Assembly (NCBI GenBank): GCA_946631535.1
Contig: CAMPAF010000153.1
Location: forward strand, 1 to 7,256
From: an uncultured Verrucomicrobiota bacterium
GTDB taxonomy: Bacteria; Verrucomicrobiota; Kiritimatiellia; RFP12; UBA1067
Direction: 5' to 3'
DNA: 7,256 nucleotides
Shown: one piece after another, positions 5,901 through 7,256 of the stretch
Layout: the number at the start of each line of letters is the position of its first letter
How positions within the stretch are numbered: position 1 is the stretch's first letter
The notes under the pieces: model-generated
What the model saw: only the letters and a program-made list of their open reading frames with translations
Told to the model about the DNA's origin: nothing
Database searches by the model: none
Position numbers and translations under genes: made by a program

Positions 5901-7120
5901 GCCATCACCGTCACCGGCCAAGTTTCGGACTGGAAGATGCAATAGGACGAGGCGAAGAGGTTCGTCTCGCCGTTTACTTCGAACGCGCCGCCGTTAAAGA
6001 TGATTCGTCCGCACGCCGGCGTGGCCGCGCCCTGGATGCACCCGGCGTCGATCGCACCGCTGGAGGTGTCGATCCGATTGCCGTTGTAGTCGATGTCCGC
6101 CTCGATGCCCGCCGGCAAGGTGATGGCCGAAAGGTGGGTTGCCGATCCGCCGCCTGCGGCAGCCATCCCGGCCGTGACGCGATAGTCGCCCGATGCCGGG
6201 GAGAACAGCAGCCGATCGCCGTTGTCGGTATGGTTGTAGCACGACGTCATGGTCGGCTTGACGTTGCAGTAGGTGCCATGGTAGTTTCCGAAAATGACGC
6301 AGTTGTAGGCCGTGCAACCGTTGACGAGTCCCGCGCCGATGTTGGAGGCGATCGTGCAGTTGACGATCACGGAACCAGATTCGCCCACGGAACCGCGAGC
6401 CTGGTCCGTTCCGCGCGCGACGTTCTTCACCACAAGGCAGTTGAGAAGGTTGGAGTTCCGCGCGGCACCGCCATGGCTCTGCGCGATGTTCTTCGTGAAC
6501 AGGCAGCGCACCGCCGTCCCGCCGCGCATGCCGCCCGCCCAGAACGCCGCGCAATTGGAAACGACGCAATCGACGAGATAGACGTTCTTGTAGATCGTGC
6601 CGCCGCCGCCCACGAGAAGTCCGCCGCCGTAGTTGTCGGCGCATTCGTTCTTGTCGTTGTCGAATTCGGCGGCGCCGCCGCACAGCGTGAGATCGCGGAT
6701 GATGGTGCCGGCGCCGTCCGCACTCACGTAGACGCAACGGATCGCCTTCGGGCCACGCAGGCCGGTGTCCGGATCGAAAGCGCCCTGGATGAACGTCTTG
6801 TCCTTGCCGCGGCCCTTGAGCGTGAGCGGCTTCGTGATCATCACGCGGTTGGTGTGCGAGTTCTTCGTTTCGCCGGCGGAGTACTCGCCGTCGGCAAACA
6901 CGCCCGCGCCGATGTTCACGGTGTCGCCCGCGCTGGCCGCGTTCACCGCCCGCTGGATCGTCAGGAACGGCGCCTGCGCCGTGCCGGCGTTGGAATCGCT
7001 GCCGCCCTTCGCGACGAACCATTCCGCCGCGTAAAGGCCGCTCGGCAAAGCCAAGCAAAACAGAAGACCGATAAGCCCTCCGATTTTAAAGAAAACGTCT
7101 TTTCCCGTCTTGAACGTCAT
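2933..7120 (-). CDS. Giant secreted three-unit parallel beta-helix protein (possible surface adhesin or glycan-binding protein)
   Basis: A 1395-residue exported protein. An N-terminal signal peptide (about 1-31) has K4/K7/K12, a core of GGLIGLLFCLALP and the end GLYAA. Three diverged beta-helix units follow (about 34-361, 465-818, 905-1268), separated by beta-rich linkers that each contain VNGxTNLF. A C-terminal domain of about 118 residues reads as alternating strands (KATVRVTGAGTLTVTV, GEQTFSFL) and resembles a jelly-roll binding module. Rungs carry NC-type ladders (DCVVSNC, LNCLV, VNCTI, YNCVI), giving about 45 cysteines in all. No catalytic motif, outer-membrane barrel, LPXTG or other sorting tail is recognised; it ends GTMITIR. 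ATG 7120 is chosen over ATG 7126 because GGAG is seven bases before 7120 but only one base before 7126. It is the first gene of the minus-strand operon. Role as adhesin, matrix protein or glycan-binding scaffold is inference; a degenerate lyase is an alternative. Confidence 0.93.
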   Translation of the reverse strand: MTFKTGKDVFFKIGGLIGLLFCLALPSGLYAAEWFVAKGGSDSNAGTAQAPFLTIQRAVNAASAGDTVNIGAGVFADGEYSAGETKNSHTNRVMITKPLTLKGRGKDKTFIQGAFDPDTGLRGPKAIRCVYVSADGAGTIIRDLTLCGGAAEFDNDKNECADNYGGGLLVGGGGTIYKNVYLVDCVVSNCAAFWAGGMRGGTAVRCLFTKNIAQSHGGAARNSNLLNCLVVKNVARGTDQARGSVGESGSVIVNCTIASNIGAGLVNGCTAYNCVIFGNYHGTYCNVKPTMTSCYNHTDNGDRLLFSPASGDYRVTAGMAAAGGGSATHLSAITLPAGIEADIDYNGNRIDTSSGAIDAGCIQGAATPACGRIIFNGGAFEVNGETNLFASSYCIFQSETWPVTVMARPYGATAAKPLICGSLDGNWRHVTGAVRWPTMDGVIPLVPPPVAGERMGVTPHFADAVVWCDDDGDAATANGTEAHPFPVLQDAITFATNTYDSAKRILVLVKPGTYDRGTTFFRSADCRLVIPDWQEFVVRSTDGAAVTTIKGVADLNGPYPNDYVGCGPNSVRGVHFASGDGKRHALQGFTIADCHSRADDYTKDIESDRGGALCGAGTVDLHAVLDCVITNCSSVRATMYCVWATRCKFYDCTGYGGVMRSTRLSGCFVDPSCKIGTGGPGAAANRVLGNDTAAYLCTLPNCSLWNNCRYYNSLFGKLTIGSGDVLYGSAATNFSNMAVADAAAMGIVCVTDPGFVDPSNGDWRLYGPTPVRYKTLLPESGSLAYGTWMTNFTAYATTGLSGEPISSTDGVPLAGCHQDTENGVIYIGADKGGLAITGGTTGYSPLTESLSVTVAPGAGTRPCIGYTVNGVTNLFDETPSRTFTAADAAASEYGLSLDALYTSDWYVSPSGSDANSGGTPGTPFGTLAYAMTKAVEGDTVHAAEGVYGEGSATRSATPGEEHASRVIVGKGVTLVADGAAENTIILGASDTSATANAYEMGTNALRCVYVSDYATVKGFTITGGRTRYDDRPSSSNNLEWDGSGNWAGGGVQGSSSGRDRAFVVDCIISNCVACYGGGASMVNLVRCRVFDCRALNHGGGACLVNMYGSLIDRCSSGGGGANINNFTRIYNSTIGPNGYNLSGTPRVTISTGSSGVACLINCLILGGSLGNAGAMTLPASYTVFADTSLNYPTDGTSRVIASADLAVDEDLRPIPGLCAAVDVGSEALLTDFSATDASAQRFLPYASDRDLSGAPRITNGSLDPGALEADWLPQYAKTLGGARTKIVVDEAGSRVVDDGSGKITIPDGESLALTWGDATMRGVRKATVRVTGAGTLTVTVGGEPYASLTAADGEQTFSFLSKNLSAYDFGFAFAGEGSATLSGFDFVGGTMITIR
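2936..3292 (-). other. Coding region of C-terminal beta-sandwich-like domain
   Basis: This encodes the last 119 residues of the giant beta-helix protein, after the third unit closes. The segment has short alternating hydrophobic strands: GKITIPDGESLALTWG, KATVRVTGAGTLTVTV, DGEQTFSFLS and YDFGFAFAGEGSATLSGFDF. It has no cysteine, unlike the rest of the protein, which marks a domain boundary. Such a module at the end of secreted beta-helix proteins often binds glycan or serves in sorting; which applies here is not known. Confidence 0.5.
3317..4408 (-). repeat. Beta-helix unit 3 of the giant secreted protein
   Basis: This unit spans residues about 905-1268. It opens with WYVSPSGSDANSGGTPGTPF and continues with GDTV and GVYGEG, then ALRCVYVSDYATVKGFTITG, then cysteine rungs DCIISNC, VRCRVFDC and INCLI. 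It closes with DLSGAPRITNGSLDPGALE, the clearest copy of the terminal signature seen in choice-of-anchor-Q-like beta-helix proteins. It aligns motif for motif with unit 1, which shows a unit duplication. Confidence 0.7.
4667..5728 (-). repeat. Beta-helix unit 2 of the giant secreted protein (most diverged)
   Basis: This unit spans residues about 465-818. The opening is changed to VVWCDDDGDAATANGT, followed by HPFPVLQDAITFA and LVLVKPGTYDRG, in place of the W-aromatic-V, GSD and GDTV motifs of the other units. It keeps HALQGFTIADC, then LDCVITNC, TRCKFYDC and the closing DPSNGDWRLYG, with a weak end motif (SGEPISSTDGVPLAGC). The divergence suggests an older duplication or a different partner. 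Confidence 0.6.
6038..7021 (-). repeat. Beta-helix unit 1 of the giant secreted protein
   Basis: This unit spans residues about 34-361. It opens with WFVAKGGSDSNAGTAQAPF, then GDTVNIGAGVF, AIRCVYVS and IIRDLTLCGG. Rungs are DCVVSNC, VRCLFTKN, LNCLVVKN, VNCTIASN and YNCVIFGN, a regular ladder of an NC pair and a trailing Asn. It closes with SPASGDYRVTAG and DIDYNGNRIDTSSGAIDAG, equivalent to the closing motifs of the other units. Confidence 0.7.
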
Positions 7121-7127
7121 GACCATT

Positions 7128-7133
7128 CTCCTT
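7128..7133 (-). promoter_or_regulatory. Ribosome binding site deciding the start of the giant beta-helix gene
   Basis: On the minus strand AAGGAG is followed by AATGGTC and then ATG (7118-7120), a seven-base spacing that is ideal. The other in-frame ATG (7124-7126) begins one base after GGAG, too close for normal initiation. The protein therefore most likely starts MTFKTGK. Confidence 0.75.
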
Positions 7134-7146
7134 ACCAGTTAGCGTC

Positions 7147-7175
7147 ACTATACCATTTTTATCGGACTTCATCAA
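7147..7175 (-). promoter_or_regulatory. Sigma-70-type promoter of the beta-helix operon
   Basis: On the minus strand TTGATG (7170-7175) and TATAGT (7147-7152) are separated by exactly 17 bp, each close to the vegetative consensus. The predicted transcription start is near 7140, which gives a 5' leader of about 20 bases that contains the Shine-Dalgarno site at 7128-7133. In the remaining sequence upstream (7176-7256) I see no gene, and no copy of the TGTAATATC repeat found before the AraC gene. Confidence 0.65.
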
Positions 7176-7256
7176 GCGACCATTTCTTTTTCGCAGGAAC
7201 TTGGGCGCATCTACGTAATTCACCGCCGAGCCTTCTGATGATTGGAAACAACTATT

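Noticed and set aside
3740..6680. Runs of GCC/CGC trinucleotides such as gccgccgccg as possible DNA microsatellites
   Set aside because: They are short and encode Gly-rich turns of the solenoid in frame. No extended simple repeat is present.
2933..7120. Autotransporter or chlamydial Pmp-type protein
   Set aside because: FTKN-like and GG-rich rungs recall Pmp repeats, but there is no C-terminal beta-barrel with a terminal aromatic; the end is GTMITIR.
7160..7256. Possible copy of the AraC-gene operator upstream of the operon (an A-rich stretch followed by ATGG and CGCTTG on the minus strand, and GTAAT near 7215)
   Set aside because: Only short AT-rich scraps match TGTAATATC, with no 21-bp pair. 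Direct control of the operon by the regulator is therefore not supported by sequence here.

Overview
The window is GC-rich protein-coding DNA, about 60% or more G+C by eye, with short AT-rich promoter islands at both ends. It looks like chromosomal DNA of an uncultured anaerobic bacterium of the PVC group, most plausibly Kiritimatiellota or Lentisphaerota. That placement is an inference. It rests on a PAS-AraC regulator beside secreted parallel beta-helix proteins and on a very long beta-helix protein whose units carry GSDxNxG, GDTV, GDYRL and GxPRIxxGxxDxGA signatures, a style common in those phyla. No marker gene is present to confirm it.

Layout: at the left end (1-102) is an AT-rich leader with a 9-bp direct repeat spaced 21 bp apart and an extended -10 box. 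It precedes a plus-strand gene (103-858) for a PAS-AraC transcription regulator. A 75-bp convergent gap (859-933) holds small hairpins but no clear terminator. The rest of the window is one minus-strand transcription unit, read from right to left. A good sigma-70-type promoter (7147-7175) and a Shine-Dalgarno site (7128-7133) drive a 1395-residue exported protein made of three diverged beta-helix units and a C-terminal beta-sandwich-like domain (2933-7120). After 22 bp comes a second exported protein of 658 residues (934-2910): a pectate-lyase-like beta-helix followed by two related beta-rich domains.

Working model (inference): the two minus-strand genes form a small secreted glycan-interaction operon. 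The 658-residue protein is the candidate polysaccharide lyase or hydrolase, and the 1395-residue protein is a large surface or secreted binding or adhesion protein. The neighbouring AraC regulator probably autoregulates through the 21-bp-spaced repeats and may control the operon, although I found no copy of its candidate site at the operon promoter. No RNA genes, CRISPR arrays, insertion sequences or attachment sites were seen. Long overlapping open frames in other phases are GC-driven shadows.
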